A stretch of DNA of 64,000 nt. Source: Vibrio sagamiensis NBRC 104589. GTDB taxonomy: Bacteria; Pseudomonadota; Gammaproteobacteria; Enterobacterales; Vibrionaceae. Under the pieces are notes generated by a model. It worked only from the letters and a program-made list of their open reading frames with translations, was not told the origin of the DNA and did no database searches. Positions 55,101-63,898 of the stretch are shown in pieces. The stretch covers positions 62,001 through 126,000 of the forward strand of contig NZ_BJXJ01000005.1 of assembly GCF_007990935.1 (NCBI RefSeq). Reading direction: 5' to 3'. Position 1 is the stretch's first letter, and each line of letters starts with the position of its first letter. A program made the translations under genes and the position numbers.

Positions 55101-56486
55101 TTGTTCGAAAATGAGGAGGTGTTTAAAACTGCTCCAATTCTTGATTTCTGCCAGTTTGAACTTGATGTTGTGCTTGGCTCAAATCCTGTTTGCATTGAGT
55201 CTGGTAATCAACTGATCAAAGTTGATCAAAATTGGACTGCAGAAAGTCCGGTACCAGCCTATCCAACAGGACAAAATGTGTGGGCGGTAACAAATGCGAC
55301 GATTAAACATCCATTAATCATAAAGTGGTTGGTTACAGACAAAATCAACATTGATACTACTTGTGTAACAGATATGAGTAATCTGTTTAATCGAGAATAT
55401 TATGATGAAGACGCATTAACAAAATTTAGATCCAATCCAGATTTTTTCAACGGGGATGTGTCTGATTGGGTGACACGTCATGTAACGAACATGTCGCATA
55501 TGTTTAAGGGAAATAAAAAATTTAATAACGAAGGCATTGAGTCATGGGATGTTTCAAATGTCACTTCGATGGAAGGTATGTTTGCCAATACATCTGATAA
55601 GCCTGATTCTACAGGGTTTAACCGTAACTTAAGTAACTGGGATGTCTCCAAAGTAACAACAATGAAAGATATGTTCAACGGTGCTAAAGGGTTTAATAAT
55701 GCGGATACAACCTTATGGAATAATAATGATATAGGACCTAGCCATAATCTAATCAATACTTCTCGTATGTTTTATAATGCAAAAGCGTTCAATCAGGATA
55801 TCAGTAGCTGGGACATCAGATATGTGTCGGATATGTCAGGTATGTTCAAAGGGGCCGCAAGGTTTAATAACGCCGGAAGACCTCTATGGAATAATAATAT
55901 TGTCCCTGGTATGGCGTTAGATCCCGAAAAAACATTAAAAATATCAGGTATGTTTGATGGAGCTACTAGCTTCAATCAGCCCATAAATAATTGGAATATC
56001 TCACAAGTCACAAGTTTGAATAATCTTTTTCATAATGCTTTTGTCTTTAATCAATCCGTCAATGATTGGGATACAGAAAAAGTAGTGAGTATGTATGGCA
56101 TGTTTGATCATGCTTCAAAATTTAATTCGCCTCTAAATAACTGGGATGTCAGTAATGTAGTAAATATGTCTTCAATGTTTAAGAATACGAAGGATTTCGA
56201 TCAAGACATCACAGGTTGGGATGTTAGCAATGTTAAAGATATGTCCCATATGTTTGAGAATTCATTTACATTTAACCAAGATATCAGTGATTGGAAAGTA
56301 AAGTTAGAAGATAAAGATGACATTGATTCTATGTTTTGGGGTGGATTACATTTTGATCAAAATCTTACTTGCTGGAATGTAGTTAATATTGATAAAAAAC
56401 CAATATATTTTGAAAGTAAAATTCTACAATCAATTCATTACCCTAAATTTGGTCAAGCACCGGCATCAGAATGTAACAATAATTAG
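52116..56486 (+). CDS. Large surface lipoprotein with InlB-like and BspA-like (DUF285) repeats
   Basis: A 1456-residue lipoprotein: signal peptide with lipobox (TVGC, Cys23). Residues about 45-640 hold seven similar repeats of about 80-85 residues, each with a F(T)xxPxEGY(R)F, G(N/D)C(F) and F.VGPL..(D)C pattern that places two Cys in every unit, resembling the divergent InlB B-repeat domain. Four less regular repeats follow (about 640-1015). The C-terminal third (about 1085-1450) contains BspA-like DUF285 repeats of about 25-40 residues built on NWDVSNVTxMxxMF and FNxxIxxW. Such proteins are usually outer-surface adhesins. The start at 52116 has AAGGAAGG upstream; the longer frame from 52086 lacks one. 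The heptanucleotide repeat upstream suggests phase variation. Confidence 0.85.
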   Translation: MDTIRRLLSLFFIILFSYFTVGCKDSGIFSSPEDDSRSKLTPLYNVTVVALGAGDVTPESFIGKQAGSFVEFTATPEEGYLFDTLNGNCFADLNSEMGDTKTFSVGPLQQDCDFEVTFVEKLNAALLPVYNVVVKVHGEGKALPQIQQKIEGEKAIFTLTPEENYKLASLNGDCFSALIETHDDTKTFSVGPLSKDCEIEAHFSDKNFSGFVPTYTVNINAVGNGQVSLQQATYLEGEFATFTASPDEGYRFKTITGDCFAALTVTDGDNRTFNVGPLTKDCFIDVAFTEKENSALLPVYELAVTASANGTVSPSFQEVLSGNLASFTVKPNDGYRFEVLEGNCLSALENSSGDNRTFTIGPFDKNCSLHARFIEKNNTEVVAIYSLETNLSEGNGQIQPAFQEGLAESMLAFSVTPSAGSKIAELVGTCPRSLSEKNGDTYIFQVGPMHKSCIFDVSFAEKDNINLTPIYEVAVNTMGQGQASPDTQKRPEGEFATFDAIPNEGFRFDTITGNCFPAMLGTLQDIKTFTVGPLKEDCEMNVNFTEKSNDELIPLYQFKASIKGEGQVDPAIKIVLEGESVTYTASPNEGYRFEALEGNCFSALEAKEGDNRTFKVGPFEHDCTLNVSFVEKESASLVSMYDVAVNLGEGGTVSTQNFYVEQGSDVLFTVSPEPNYRIGKVESTLVGLGGWKCQPVVASGDDDIPTQPTGYMVRNVSGNCGIKVTFFHMMDNDPINTIEHVKVSFNANSGGSIDPNHFYAEKDSDIEFTVTPLAGYRIDNVESVPVDLGNETCEVILANGDDGDITTATTYTMKNLQDDCEVSVDFGTFDSAIQEPEDVIGVRINVVGDVKGSVSKNFAYPEVGEMVTFNVNPTSMFSRIKSVTGDTCSVSIMSNDFNPKDATDYITDAIDEPCQISVQFEKVYVVMFSGGDHGEINITNVFNGSETTSASGTAIEVVKGSQVEFTVKVDPGYEFSSIVYYNAPSCGIESFPLDGLFENEEVFKTAPILDFCQFELDVVLGSNPVCIESGNQLIKVDQNWTAESPVPAYPTGQNVWAVTNATIKHPLIIKWLVTDKINIDTTCVTDMSNLFNREYYDEDALTKFRSNPDFFNGDVSDWVTRHVTNMSHMFKGNKKFNNEGIESWDVSNVTSMEGMFANTSDKPDSTGFNRNLSNWDVSKVTTMKDMFNGAKGFNNADTTLWNNNDIGPSHNLINTSRMFYNAKAFNQDISSWDIRYVSDMSGMFKGAARFNNAGRPLWNNNIVPGMALDPEKTLKISGMFDGATSFNQPINNWNISQVTSLNNLFHNAFVFNQSVNDWDTEKVVSMYGMFDHASKFNSPLNNWDVSNVVNMSSMFKNTKDFDQDITGWDVSNVKDMSHMFENSFTFNQDISDWKVKLEDKDDIDSMFWGGLHFDQNLTCWNVVNIDKKPIYFESKILQSIHYPKFGQAPASECNNN

Positions 56487-56551
56487 TGTTTGTTGTTTAA
56501 ATATCCAAGTGACCTCAAACATCTTGAAGTTGCTTGAGTATGATTCTTGTT

Positions 56552-56585
56552 CGCTCCTTCAAGTTTAGAAGGAGCGTGTTTAAGT
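56552..56585. terminator. Terminator between the lipoprotein and Rhs genes
   Basis: CGCTCCTTC / GAAGGAGCG with a seven-base loop, then TGTTT. It lies between convergent genes and may serve both. Confidence 0.75.
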
Positions 56586-56618
56586 TGATGTGCTTTTAAT
56601 CGTACACCCTCAATCGTT

Positions 56619-57755
56619 TTAAGACAAAGGCAATTGCCTTATTCTTTGCTGGGCTTCTTGACAGAGCTTTATTCTTTGTCGTGTTTCTTCCAATGAAGCC
56701 ATTTGAGTCTTAACCGCGACAGGATTGATATTGCGTCCTTCGATCACCACTTCAGCAACATTTTCAGCAACTGTTATTGCCGCTTGGTTTGCAAATCTTC
56801 CAGGAATAGTTGAGACGGTTTTCCAACCGAGACCCGCGATAGATTGTGCTGTTGTAATGCTCTTATAGATAGTGAAACCTCTTGGCCCCACTTTTACTTG
56901 ATCCAATATGACTTTGGTATACCCACCATGAGTAGAGGGAGGCGTGTATGTTAGCGTTTTACCGCCATGGGTGACTTTGGTTGCGATAACCCTTCCTTCA
57001 CTTTGGCCTAGCCGCATAGCAGGGTTGGTTTTATGTACCCATTTAAGAGGCGGCTTTACCTTGTTGAGTAACCGGCTAGCTAGGCCTGGCTGAGTGACAT
57101 CCTCTAGTGCACCTCCAGCTTGAACCCAACGAATATTCTGAATTGATTTATAAGCAGAGTAACTACCACTAATTACACCAATAACATCAAACGCAACGGT
57201 AGCCATATCCAGTTGATGTGATATGTTTCCATCATCAATAGTTCCTGAAGCGATTTGCAATGACCCCCCAATCATTCCCGCTGCACCACTAATAATTCCG
57301 GCAGCAAGGAGTAAGCTTGCTCCCCCCGAAGGTGCTGCGGTCAGTATTCCTATAGCGCCAGTAATAATACCGAATACCCCAAATAAAATTTTCTTAATAT
57401 TTAGGTGTCCACTTGGATCAGTAAAGTTTATTGGGTCATTGTGACAGTAGGCATAAGCATTATGAACACCTTGATTAAAAGGGGCTAAACTGTCTGGTAC
57501 ATTAAAGCGCATCAAATTTGGTTGATAGAGTCGATATCCTTGACCTAAATGATACCCCTCCAATATTGGATCCAGCCATTCTCCATTAAAGCCTAATTGT
57601 GATGTTGCTTTTGTTATTGATTGCGCCATTGCTAATCGTACTGAAGCTGGTAGAAGGGTAACACCACCAGCAACAGCAGTAGTTTGGCCAATTTTAATTA
57701 AAAATTCACGTCGATTGAGAGGTGTGATGAATACAGAATCTTTATGGTTATTCAT
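56619..57755 (-). CDS. Rhs core-end and variable C-terminal domain as a separate Tat-signal protein
   Basis: A 378-residue protein whose N-terminus is a twin-arginine signal (NRREFLIKIG with Arg15-Arg16, a Gly/Ala/Val-rich h-region, then LAMA before QS). Directly behind it comes the conserved end of the Rhs/TccC core: LGFNGEWLDPI, GQGYRLYQPNLMRFNVPDSLAPF and AYAYCHNDPINFTDPSGH (about 55-115), after which Rhs proteins normally carry their variable toxin. The remainder (about 120-378) starts with a long Gly/Ala/Ile-rich hydrophobic stretch and ends in an unrecognised domain. The ATG follows AGGAAAT and overlaps the upstream Rhs stop by eight bases. Normally this sequence is continuous with the Rhs shell; here it is split, with a signal peptide inserted. 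No known toxin family is recognised and no immunity gene is evident. Confidence 0.8.
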   Translation of the reverse strand: MNNHKDSVFITPLNRREFLIKIGQTTAVAGGVTLLPASVRLAMAQSITKATSQLGFNGEWLDPILEGYHLGQGYRLYQPNLMRFNVPDSLAPFNQGVHNAYAYCHNDPINFTDPSGHLNIKKILFGVFGIITGAIGILTAAPSGGASLLLAAGIISGAAGMIGGSLQIASGTIDDGNISHQLDMATVAFDVIGVISGSYSAYKSIQNIRWVQAGGALEDVTQPGLASRLLNKVKPPLKWVHKTNPAMRLGQSEGRVIATKVTHGGKTLTYTPPSTHGGYTKVILDQVKVGPRGFTIYKSITTAQSIAGLGWKTVSTIPGRFANQAAITVAENVAEVVIEGRNINPVAVKTQMASLEETRQRIKLCQEAQQRIRQLPLS

Positions 57756-60700
57756 ATGTATTTCCTGCTTGTTCACGTTTACCAAATGGAGAGTAACGGT
57801 ACATGGTGTTTTTCCCATCCGTTTGATTCGATGCAATTACAGAACCATTTTGATCCGTAGCCAAGAGTGATGTTATTGCTTCTTGCTCGGACCACTTAGG
57901 TATGCCTTCATGAGAGATATACTCGGTTGTTTGGCCGTTTTCTCTGATTGATGAAATATCACCCCATAAATACTCAAAGTGACGTTCGTGGGTGTTGGAA
58001 ATTTGGTCTGTTAAGCGATCGTTGCTGTCATATTGGTAGTGCCATATAGTTTGATTAGCCGTTACATTTTTGAGCTTGTCGAAGTTGTCATAGGTGAGTT
58101 CTCTCCCTTCTGCGTCTATCAGCATGTTGCCATTAAGGTCATAACGTAAAGTAACTTCAGGTTGTAATTTAGGATGAGTATGAGTAATTCGAGTTAATTG
58201 ACTTGGGTCGTCAGACTCGTAATAGTATTGAGCGTTATCAATACCATTGGTTGTGATACAAAGCTGTGTCAACATGTTTCCTAGTGTGTCATACGTCCAC
58301 TCTAAGGATTGAATTGGCTGTGACCAGTCACTCAACGGCGCGTTACCTAAGAATTCGACTTTGGTCAGTTGGGAGTACTCGTCATAATGATAGTTTTCAG
58401 TAAGATTTCCAAACTTAGCACACTCTTTACTCCGTGAACTGAGTAATCCCAGTGAGTCATAGACTTGAGATTGTTCATATATGTAATCATCGTTTAAAGC
58501 AATGGCACGATGAATTTCATGGTTTTTGGAATCCCACTCTATTTCTGTTATTTGAATGTACTCAGCGGTGGATAGTCGTTCGAGATTCACTCGGTCAAAA
58601 TTATCATATTCAAACTCAAGCATTGTATTATTAGTACTTAATCTTACGAGTCGTCCAAGATTATCGTAGCCAAATTGGCGATTTTCCTTATCGCTTGTGA
58701 CCGCAGTAATAACACCACCATAGGAATAATGATATTGACGAATTTCACCATTGTTATTTTCGAATTCAGGTAGACCTGTTGATGTGTAACTTAGAGTCAT
58801 TTTATTGCCTTTACTATCTCGGCTACCTGTTAACAACCCGGTGATAGGATCGTGTTCATAGAGAGTAATATCATTACCTGATTCTTTCGCTCTCAATACG
58901 CCTAGTATGGAATTACGGGTAAACGTTCTTGGCTGGGAGGCTAAACTGCGTTCTGTTTCTGGTTGGTTACTGTTGTCGTTATAAGTCCAAACTAAAGATG
59001 GAATTTGACTGGATCCACGGTAGAGGTTTTGTGCACGACCTAAGCCGTCGATATCACGTTTACCGATCAATTTGTTGCCAATCTCCAACTGAGTGACTTG
59101 AGTTTGATCGGTATGAGCTGCATAGGTAAGATTGTGTTCAGTACCGTCAGGTTGAGTGATTTTAATAACGCGATCGAATTGATCGTATTGATAGTGTTTA
59201 GATTGATTGAGCGGGTTGGTCTCTGTTTCTAGTCGACCCCAGCGATCATATTGATTTAACCAAGTATTTTCACCTTGTTGCCTTTGTTCCACAAACCCCC
59301 AGTTATTAAGGTGACTAACTGAACATTCAAGACCCTCTATACCTTGAGTTTTTTGTCTTGTGGCGAGATTATTAAACTCTACGTGACGATTACCGTTTGG
59401 TAATATAATGGCTTTGAGTTGACCCCACTGGTCATATTCATAAGTCTCTGTTTGAACTACAGTCATCAATTTTTGATTTTTATCTGGCAGTTGGTCGAAG
59501 TTGGCCTTACTTAATAAGCGACCTAAATTGTCGTACTGTTTCGTCCAAACAGTATTACTGCCTAGTTTGACTTCGAGCTCTCTGCCTTGGCCATCCCAGC
59601 TTTGCTCACTTATATTACCATTGCAGTCGGTTAAGACCATGATTTGTCGTGCTCTTGTCGTATCTAAGGTGTACTGATACGCCCGTGAAACATTGTCATC
59701 AATTGATTCTTGAGTATTACGTCGTAAAGCATCGTAAGTGTACGAGCAACGAACACCATCAGAATCAACTTGATAGGCAAGCTGACCAATATCCAAGAAA
59801 TGAGCGATTGTCAAATAAGTCTGAGTTTCATCATGATTCGTGAGTTGTTCTTGTTCCACGAGAATATTTTGGTCTAAAACATAATCGTAGCTTGAGATAC
59901 TGGTGAAGGTGCCTGAAGCATGAAAGAGATGGTGTTTGATTGATTCAACTCGACCCAATGAATGAGGGGCACCGTGGTCTGCTTTATAACGATAGTCGGT
60001 TTGATAGCGAGAAGGGGAGTTCTCCGAGTTAAGTAAGACAGACGTGTGATTGTTCCAACCGGAAAAGCCTACATAAGTATAAGATGTAATCTTTGTCTCT
60101 GAGCCATTGTTTAAGGTTCTTTTTTTAACGAAATGAGGCATACCTGATGGAGAGGTTGGGCATCCGGCTTCACCTCTTTCTGAGTAATATTCATAATTTT
60201 CGATGATGTTATTTTCATCGGTGAACGAGAGTAAATTGCCAAAGGTATCGTATTCCCAAATGCGTTGCTGAGTATGATGATCCGCTCCATCTTGCCATTT
60301 TTCAATTTCATTGTTAATGAGAGCGTATTGAGGAGGTTGTGCAGTAAAAGGAATGTTGTCTTTGGCTGGGTAGGTTAGTGTTTTTTGGTGAACGATCTTG
60401 TTGTTCACTAACTTAACTTCTTCGATTAATAGATGGAACTGGTTATAAGTCTGTATAATTCGAGTTGCATCATTTTCTATTTTTTGAACACGATAGGTAT
60501 ATATATAACCACGTTCAAGCAAATTATCGAGCCCCTCACTTAATTGCCCGCCAGAAACACCATAACCCATAAAGTTGCGACTGTCGGTTCCCACAGGCCC
60601 ATAGGTTGTTGCAATTATTGGTGAGTTACGAGTGATGATTCGGTGTAATGTGACTGCTGGTAAATAAGAGGTATTGTTGACTTTTATACCGCGATTATCA

Positions 60701-61437
60701 TGAGTCAATAATTCTTCCATACCACAAGGGTGGGTAACACGAGAAATAACACTATAAGCTCCAAATTTTTGATAACCAAAACCAAAATGACCATTTCTAT
60801 CGGCTAAATTATATTTTACTAATTTACCGTTATTAATGATCAGGCTAAAATAGGCAGCGTGTACACTATCTGCGTTAGTAAAAACGTTAACACGGCCAGC
60901 ACTAACATAGTCAATATGAAGAAGAGGAGTGTTTTGGGATGTTCTATCGTCCCATACTTTACTCAAATATTGATTATTGCCCGAACCTAGCCAATAAAAA
61001 TATAAAGCATGACCATCACTTTGGGTGATCTTTACTACATTTCCATATTGGTTTAATTGATCTTGTCGGCCATTTTTATAGGTAATTAGGTAACCATTAG
61101 GTTCGATGGACACCGAGAAATCATTGAGTTTTTTATAGCGTAATATGAGTTTGTTATTAGATGTGTGTTCTGCACGGTAAGATTGACCGTTAGCTAGATA
61201 AAGTTGCTTACTTGTTATATCGTATCTTGGTAAGTTTAACTTCCACCCTTGACCAAAACCTAAGTTTTCATGCGAATAAGGTGAAAACTGAAGCGCAATA
61301 TCTAAATTAGGGCCTTTAAGCCAGTTACCAACTAGTGAACCAAAAGATATTTGGTAGGAAAAACTTCGGGTTCTTTGATCGACTCCCCCAGAACAGAAGG
61401 AGTCGAAGTTAAAAGCGTTTGATATCCAATTTGACAT
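57748..61437 (-). CDS. Rhs-repeat shell protein (TccC/YD-repeat type), lacking the core end
   Basis: A 1229-residue protein filled with YD repeats (YDNLGRLVRL, YDNFDRV, YDQFDRVIKI, YDALRRNTQ and many others) from about residue 370 to the end. The N-terminus (SGGVDQRTRSFSYQISFG) is that of TccC-like Rhs proteins without a PAAR domain and without a signal peptide. It ends at RYSPFGKREQAGNTYE, exactly where Rhs and TccC proteins continue with LGFNGE; that continuation is encoded by the next gene. Rhs repeats form a hollow cocoon around a toxin. AAAGGACATAAT precedes the ATG. A 222-base gap separates it from a secreted protein gene upstream on the same strand. Codon use looks like its neighbours. 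Confidence 0.88.
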   Translation of the reverse strand: MSNWISNAFNFDSFCSGGVDQRTRSFSYQISFGSLVGNWLKGPNLDIALQFSPYSHENLGFGQGWKLNLPRYDITSKQLYLANGQSYRAEHTSNNKLILRYKKLNDFSVSIEPNGYLITYKNGRQDQLNQYGNVVKITQSDGHALYFYWLGSGNNQYLSKVWDDRTSQNTPLLHIDYVSAGRVNVFTNADSVHAAYFSLIINNGKLVKYNLADRNGHFGFGYQKFGAYSVISRVTHPCGMEELLTHDNRGIKVNNTSYLPAVTLHRIITRNSPIIATTYGPVGTDSRNFMGYGVSGGQLSEGLDNLLERGYIYTYRVQKIENDATRIIQTYNQFHLLIEEVKLVNNKIVHQKTLTYPAKDNIPFTAQPPQYALINNEIEKWQDGADHHTQQRIWEYDTFGNLLSFTDENNIIENYEYYSERGEAGCPTSPSGMPHFVKKRTLNNGSETKITSYTYVGFSGWNNHTSVLLNSENSPSRYQTDYRYKADHGAPHSLGRVESIKHHLFHASGTFTSISSYDYVLDQNILVEQEQLTNHDETQTYLTIAHFLDIGQLAYQVDSDGVRCSYTYDALRRNTQESIDDNVSRAYQYTLDTTRARQIMVLTDCNGNISEQSWDGQGRELEVKLGSNTVWTKQYDNLGRLLSKANFDQLPDKNQKLMTVVQTETYEYDQWGQLKAIILPNGNRHVEFNNLATRQKTQGIEGLECSVSHLNNWGFVEQRQQGENTWLNQYDRWGRLETETNPLNQSKHYQYDQFDRVIKITQPDGTEHNLTYAAHTDQTQVTQLEIGNKLIGKRDIDGLGRAQNLYRGSSQIPSLVWTYNDNSNQPETERSLASQPRTFTRNSILGVLRAKESGNDITLYEHDPITGLLTGSRDSKGNKMTLSYTSTGLPEFENNNGEIRQYHYSYGGVITAVTSDKENRQFGYDNLGRLVRLSTNNTMLEFEYDNFDRVNLERLSTAEYIQITEIEWDSKNHEIHRAIALNDDYIYEQSQVYDSLGLLSSRSKECAKFGNLTENYHYDEYSQLTKVEFLGNAPLSDWSQPIQSLEWTYDTLGNMLTQLCITTNGIDNAQYYYESDDPSQLTRITHTHPKLQPEVTLRYDLNGNMLIDAEGRELTYDNFDKLKNVTANQTIWHYQYDSNDRLTDQISNTHERHFEYLWGDISSIRENGQTTEYISHEGIPKWSEQEAITSLLATDQNGSVIASNQTDGKNTMYRYSPFGKREQAGNTYE

Positions 61438-61658
61438 ATTATGTCCTTTATAGAAAGTAAGCTCATAAGTTGAGCTTACTTATTAATGAATTATTCCAAT
61501 TGAATGGTTATTCAGAGTGTAAAGAAGCCACAGTATTCTCTAAGAAGAATAAAGTCGGAATATTAGAGGTTCTATTCTGATTTATGCCACACAACGATCT
61601 TGCTGCTTGTTGGAAATAATGTAGCCTATTGATTTACAGCCTAATAAGAAGAAATTAT

Positions 61659-62783
61659 TTATTGAGCCGCTAGGAACCAGGTGGTGTAATCCCACTTCTG
61701 ATTACCACCTTCATAGCTGCTAAGAGGGTAAACGATTTTAAGCGGTGCTTTATTACCGTATTGGTCGAAAGCAGTAAACCGATATTCTTGTTGTTTCTCT
61801 TCAGTATTTGAGCTGATGTTTGAATACAGTAACTGGCTTATTGTTATTGAGCGGCGTTTTTGATTTACCCGCCAAGTGGCTGTTCTACCTTCTCCAGCAG
61901 AGCTATTAAATACATATTGTTCGGACACAGTACGTTCACTGCCTGGTTTGAAGATATAACCCTTTACGGAGCGGATGTCATCTTTACAGTTTTGCATACA
62001 GCCAAGCCAAGAATCATTCAAAAACAACTGATCTTGCTCAGCTTCATCATCATTATCCATTGCAACATCAACAAGTTGAACTTTAGATTTCAGCGGAGTG
62101 ATGTAAAAATTTCGAATTGTTGCTTTGTAAAAATAGAAATCGTCGTAACGGGTTTCATGCCAAACTTCTTCTCCTGTTCCAATATCTGCAAAATCAGTGA
62201 TGTTATAGATCTTTGGCTCAACAGATTGATACATTGCAGTTTCATTTTGTGGGTGCTGACAACTGTCGTACACTTTGCCCCCTTCAAATTTTATCTGCGC
62301 ACAAATTTGCCTAAACTGCGCAATTTCATTTGTATAGACCCAAGCTGAAAGTCTAGAAGTATCGGCTGTGCTGATACGTGAGTGTGGTAATGTCCTGCTG
62401 AAACCTGATGAAGCTCCCATTTGATGTGCATATTGATTAGGGGTATAAGTGTAGCCCCAGCAGTTGCTCCCGTATGTACAGTCTTTATCTTGGGTTAATA
62501 AGCGCCCATCACTTTTTAGATAGAAAGAAAGCGAGGATTTAAGATCATCAGTAGTGACATTTACAGGTGTCGCATAATTATCACCAAAAGATACAGAAAT
62601 GTTGAGTTTGGATTGCATTCTGCCATTGGCAAAGAACGGCATTGGTATACCATTACTCTCATTATGGTCTGCCGAAAGTTCTAATGATAATACTTCATAT
62701 GAGTCATTAATGGCAGAAAAGGTGGGTGAAGAAATTATACTTATGCATATTGCACCTAAGATAGACTTTTTAATATTTCTCAT
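61659..62783 (-). CDS. Secreted protein of unknown function upstream of the Rhs genes
   Basis: A 374-residue protein with a signal peptide (about 1-23, ending SPTFSA). The mature part is rich in beta-strand and aromatic residues and has several Cys (CTYGSNCWGYTY, ICAQIKFEGG, SCQHPQ, CMQNC) that may form disulfides in the periplasm. FTAFDQYGNKAPLKIVYPL near the end resembles an immunoglobulin-like strand pattern. A strong GAGGAAT ribosome site precedes the ATG. Its position as first gene of the minus-strand set suggests a link to the Rhs pair, as a carrier, receptor or immunity factor; none of this is supported by a recognised domain. Confidence 0.7.
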   Translation of the reverse strand: MRNIKKSILGAICISIISSPTFSAINDSYEVLSLELSADHNESNGIPMPFFANGRMQSKLNISVSFGDNYATPVNVTTDDLKSSLSFYLKSDGRLLTQDKDCTYGSNCWGYTYTPNQYAHQMGASSGFSRTLPHSRISTADTSRLSAWVYTNEIAQFRQICAQIKFEGGKVYDSCQHPQNETAMYQSVEPKIYNITDFADIGTGEEVWHETRYDDFYFYKATIRNFYITPLKSKVQLVDVAMDNDDEAEQDQLFLNDSWLGCMQNCKDDIRSVKGYIFKPGSERTVSEQYVFNSSAGEGRTATWRVNQKRRSITISQLLYSNISSNTEEKQQEYRFTAFDQYGNKAPLKIVYPLSSYEGGNQKWDYTTWFLAAQ

Positions 62784-63544
62784 GATTATTCCTCGATTTA
62801 GTGAATGAAGTTAATGAATAATTAATTACGAAACATTACTTTTAGCTAAAACTTATATTGTTAATAAAGCAAATCAATAATGACTTTTAGTTAGCTTTTT
62901 AATATCTATGCAATTAATTTTCACTCATACTAATATTGATAATCTATTGATGTAAAACTTATTCAAGTTTTACTGAGAACAAGAATGTTGAAATATTAAA
63001 CCCTTTTTTATCAGTAGCTTATGGATTTTATTTATAATTATTTATATAAATGGTTGCTTTTTAATCTTCTGATTGTTGCTTATTTCAATAATATTTACTT
63101 TTATTAGGCTGCTTTTTTGATGTCATCTACAAATGTAAACTTCCATATTGATTTAATTATTTTTCTAGAATGGTGGTTTTTTATTTATTTCGATAGGTGA
63201 ATTTAAATAATCATATTGGAAATATGAAAATATTCGTTATGAGTGCGGTTTAAATTAGCGCGGGACTTAGGAGGTTTGATGGTTTTAAATATCTTAGTAA
63301 TAATGATGAAAATAAAAAATGGATATATATTCAATTTTTTATAACGCTTAGTTATATTACTTTATTGATGACTCTTAATCATGGAATGGACACGATAAAG
63401 TTTTTAAATATGATGCTTAGGATTTAATTACCATATTGATATGAAGTTAAAAGATAAATTAATAACTAAAGCTAATTAAAGAAAACAGCTCTAGCTTAGT
63501 AGCAGGATTATAAACCCTATACTAAGCTAGAAGAGTATAGGTTT
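62784..63544. other. AT-rich gap with a possible decayed small ORF
   Basis: A plus-strand frame from ATG 63224 to TAA 63427 reads 67 codons but has an in-frame TAA at codon 10; its later part (RRFDGFKYLSNNDENKKW, then a hydrophobic stretch) could be a former membrane protein. AGGAGG precedes an alternative 21-codon ORF at 63279. Otherwise the region holds only AT-rich sequence and presumably the promoter for the minus-strand gene at 62783. Confidence 0.3.
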
Positions 63545-63898
63545 TTAGCGTTCTAATTCATCACCGCGGCTAACCAATATTTTTTTACCATTGATTTTAC
63601 CGATGTAAAGAGAGTCATTGCCCTTGTTATCAGGATGCTTCAGTTTGCCGCCAACATAAGTAGCGACACGGCCATCTGCTGTTGAACCAGAACAGTCGAT
63701 GTAAGTTTCATATTTTCCATGGCCTTTTGGTGAAAGTTTACATTTCATATCATTTGCCATCGGGTAACCTTCCATTTCGAAAAGTTGTTCGATCTTTCCT
63801 GCAAGATATCCTTCGACCCATTCGATTGGGTTACTACAACCAGACAAGGCGATACTTGAGCCTAAAAGAAGCGCAATTGAAGCAGCTTTTAATTTCAT
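63545..63898 (-). CDS. Small lipoprotein of unknown function
   Basis: A 117-residue lipoprotein with a textbook lipobox (ALSGC, Cys21). The mature part has two more Cys (MKCKLS and IDCSGS) likely to pair, and a short beta-rich domain ending in SRGDELER. A good AAGGAAAATCAT ribosome site precedes the ATG. It is monocistronic in the window. No family is recognised. Confidence 0.75.
   Translation of the reverse strand: MKLKAASIALLLGSSIALSGCSNPIEWVEGYLAGKIEQLFEMEGYPMANDMKCKLSPKGHGKYETYIDCSGSTADGRVATYVGGKLKHPDNKGNDSLYIGKINGKKILVSRGDELER

Noticed and set aside
57748..57836. Programmed frameshift joining the two Rhs genes
   Set aside because: No convincing slippery sequence is seen at the overlap, and the second gene has its own ribosome site and an N-terminal Tat signal.
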